In this document: piece by piece, positions 14,921-15,926 of the stretch
How the letters are laid out: every line of letters starts with the position of its first letter
Position numbering within the stretch: position 1 is the first letter of the stretch
The notes under the pieces: generated by a model
Database searches by the model: none
Told to the model about the DNA's origin: nothing
The model's input: only the letters and a program-made list of their open reading frames with translations
DNA from: Spirochaetes bacterium ADurb.Bin110
GTDB taxonomy: Bacteria; Spirochaetota; Spirochaetia; Treponematales; Rectinemataceae
Assembly: GCA_002070755.1 (NCBI GenBank)
Contig: MWDY01000275.1
Span: 1-15,926 of the forward strand
DNA: 15,926 nucleotides
Reading direction: 5' to 3'
Position numbers and translations under genes: made by a program

Positions 14921-14971
14921 ATTTGAAAGCATACCTGCCCCATTTATATGGAGCAGGCATGCATTTCAAAT
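14921..14971 (-). promoter_or_regulatory. long intercistronic stem-loop between the binding-protein gene and dppB
   Basis: Arms at 14971-14950 and 14941-14921 (minus-strand order) pair over about 21 bp, with one bulged base and an 8-base AT loop. It begins 3 bases after the binding-protein stop codon. In the minus-strand RNA the two non-Watson-Crick positions are G-U pairs, whereas read as + strand RNA they would be A-C mismatches. This suggests selection on the mRNA. No U-run follows, so it is probably not a full terminator. A likely role is protecting the upstream mRNA 3' end and reducing expression of permease and ATPase genes relative to the abundant binding protein. Confidence 0.7.
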
Positions 14972-14974
14972 AGA

Positions 14975-15926
14975 CTATTGAAGTTTAGTCAAAAGATGAA
15001 TATCGACTAGTTTTGTCTTGAATATCGCCTCATCCAGATTACCCACTCTCGGGTGCGACGCGAACAATACGTTTTCGTATACCATTGGGAAATATGGTTT
15101 ATCCGTCATGAGCTGGGTCTGCACTTTTATGTAAGCTTCTTCACGAGTCTTACGATCGAGCGAATATCGTCCAATTTGAATGTTTTTATTGACAATATCG
15201 TTGTTGTAGACCGCGCCATTCATTCCAGTACCGATAGAGTCACCGCCATAGATTATGCAGGTGTAATCAGGATCCATAGTAGGTGTGAACCAGGCGGTCA
15301 CCACCATGTCATATCCATCGCCAGTCTTGCTCTGCTGTATGATCTGCGCATTCACCATTGGAACTACTTTTAACAAGTCAAAGCCAAGAGTCGTCTTGAC
15401 CTGGTCTTTGACATTATTAGCAATTTTTACTCGATCTGTTACATTGCCCACCACCAAAGTGACCGATTCGGGCCCTAACTTAGCCCTGAATTCGGGCGAA
15501 AGCATGGCAAACTCGGCTTTAGCCTTTTCCTTGTTGTAGTACCAGGTCTTCTCATTGAACTCCGCAAAGGGAGTGCCCGCTGGAGCGCCTTCGACATAGC
15601 CTAGGAATCCTGGCTGCATCATTTGGTTGGCCGGCACTGCATAGCCATTGAAGATATCGACCTGCTTGATGAAAGGCACTGGATTTATCGAATAGAAAAT
15701 TGCCCTTCTAAGATGAGTGGAGTCACCTTCGGTATATTGGCCAGATAAATCAAGCTTGCCGTTTTTCTTCTGCCCGACGAGATCGGAATTCATGTTGAAA
15801 ACACCGTACCATATCGTAACTCCAGGTTTCGTTGTAATAACGAGGCCGTTCCTGTCCAGATTTCCTATATCGAGCTTAGAGAGGTTGAAGGCCATGTCCA
15901 CCTCACCGGTTATCAAGACATTGTTG
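14975..15926 (-). CDS. dppA: peptide ABC transporter substrate-binding protein, family 5 (5' end missing)
   Basis: Partial: the frame is open to the right edge, so the TTG at 15916 is not a true start and the signal peptide and N-terminal lobe are outside the window. About 317 C-terminal residues are present, against 500-600 for full family members. The visible part matches the family: ITGEVDMAFNLSK, GVTIWYGVFNMNSD, HLRRAIFYSINPVPFIKQV, the lobe-crossing YVEGAPAGTPFAEFNEKTWYY segment, and the later YDMVVTAWFTPTMDPDYTCIIYGGDS with MNGAVYNNDIVNKNI. It would capture peptides outside the membrane and deliver them to DppB/DppC. It is first in this operon as seen, separated from dppB by a strong stem-loop. 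Peptide is the default substrate, but family 5 proteins also bind opines, sugars or metal chelates. Confidence 0.9.
   Translation of the reverse strand, partial: NNVLITGEVDMAFNLSKLDIGNLDRNGLVITTKPGVTIWYGVFNMNSDLVGQKKNGKLDLSGQYTEGDSTHLRRAIFYSINPVPFIKQVDIFNGYAVPANQMMQPGFLGYVEGAPAGTPFAEFNEKTWYYNKEKAKAEFAMLSPEFRAKLGPESVTLVVGNVTDRVKIANNVKDQVKTTLGFDLLKVVPMVNAQIIQQSKTGDGYDMVVTAWFTPTMDPDYTCIIYGGDSIGTGMNGAVYNNDIVNKNIQIGRYSLDRKTREEAYIKVQTQLMTDKPYFPMVYENVLFASHPRVGNLDEAIFKTKLVDIHLLTKLQ

Overview
The window is bacterial chromosome, dense with genes and mid-40s in GC by eye (not counted). Shine-Dalgarno sites are strong (AAAGGAGGA before rhaA, GGAGGA before the channel-like gene). I cannot place it to a genus. 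L-rhamnose utilisation, a cobalamin-dependent mutase and peptide import together suggest a fermentative anaerobe such as a spirochaete, clostridium or Thermotoga-like lineage; that is inference. No RNA genes, CRISPR arrays, transposases or attachment sites were seen, and no gene-free stretch exceeds 300 bases.

Region 1 (1-3233, + strand). The 3' part of a class II (zinc) aldolase runs off the left edge. 28 bases later comes a complete L-rhamnose isomerase (rhaA), so this is the end of a rhamnose catabolic operon. After a 111-base gap with a possible promoter comes a PlsC-type acyltransferase.

Region 2 (3264-8172, - strand). Four genes run leftward: an ATP-grasp ligase of the D-Ala-D-Ala ligase fold, a 652-residue protein with an N-terminal B12-binding domain (DxHxxG...S..L...GG) ahead of a glutamate-mutase-like catalytic region, an octopine/nopaline dehydrogenase family enzyme overlapping the mutase by 17 bases, and a small membrane protein resembling the membrane half of MscS-type channels. 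Mutase, opine dehydrogenase and ligase together are the best candidate for an undescribed pathway: a radical rearrangement of an amino-acid-like carbon skeleton, an NAD(P)H imine/opine step and an ATP-driven amide-type ligation. Substrates cannot be read from the sequence.

Region 3 (8358-9894, + strand). A protein-L-isoaspartate O-methyltransferase, divergent from the ligase, is followed by a creatininase-family metal amidohydrolase.

Region 4 (9984-15926, - strand). This is a dipeptide/oligopeptide ABC importer operon read leftward: the C-terminal part of the binding protein (off the right edge), an intercistronic stem-loop, permeases DppB and DppC, ATPases DppD and DppF, then an M19 membrane-dipeptidase homologue. 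The dipeptidase has His where the family catalytic Asp is expected. Regions 3 and 4 look like import and processing of peptides or modified peptides, which could feed region 2, but no shared promoter links them.

The most notable sequence oddities are a perfect 28-base GC-rich palindrome inside the mutase coding sequence, the Asp-to-His change in the dipeptidase, and the dppA-dppB stem-loop, whose only non-Watson-Crick pairs are G-U in the mRNA sense.
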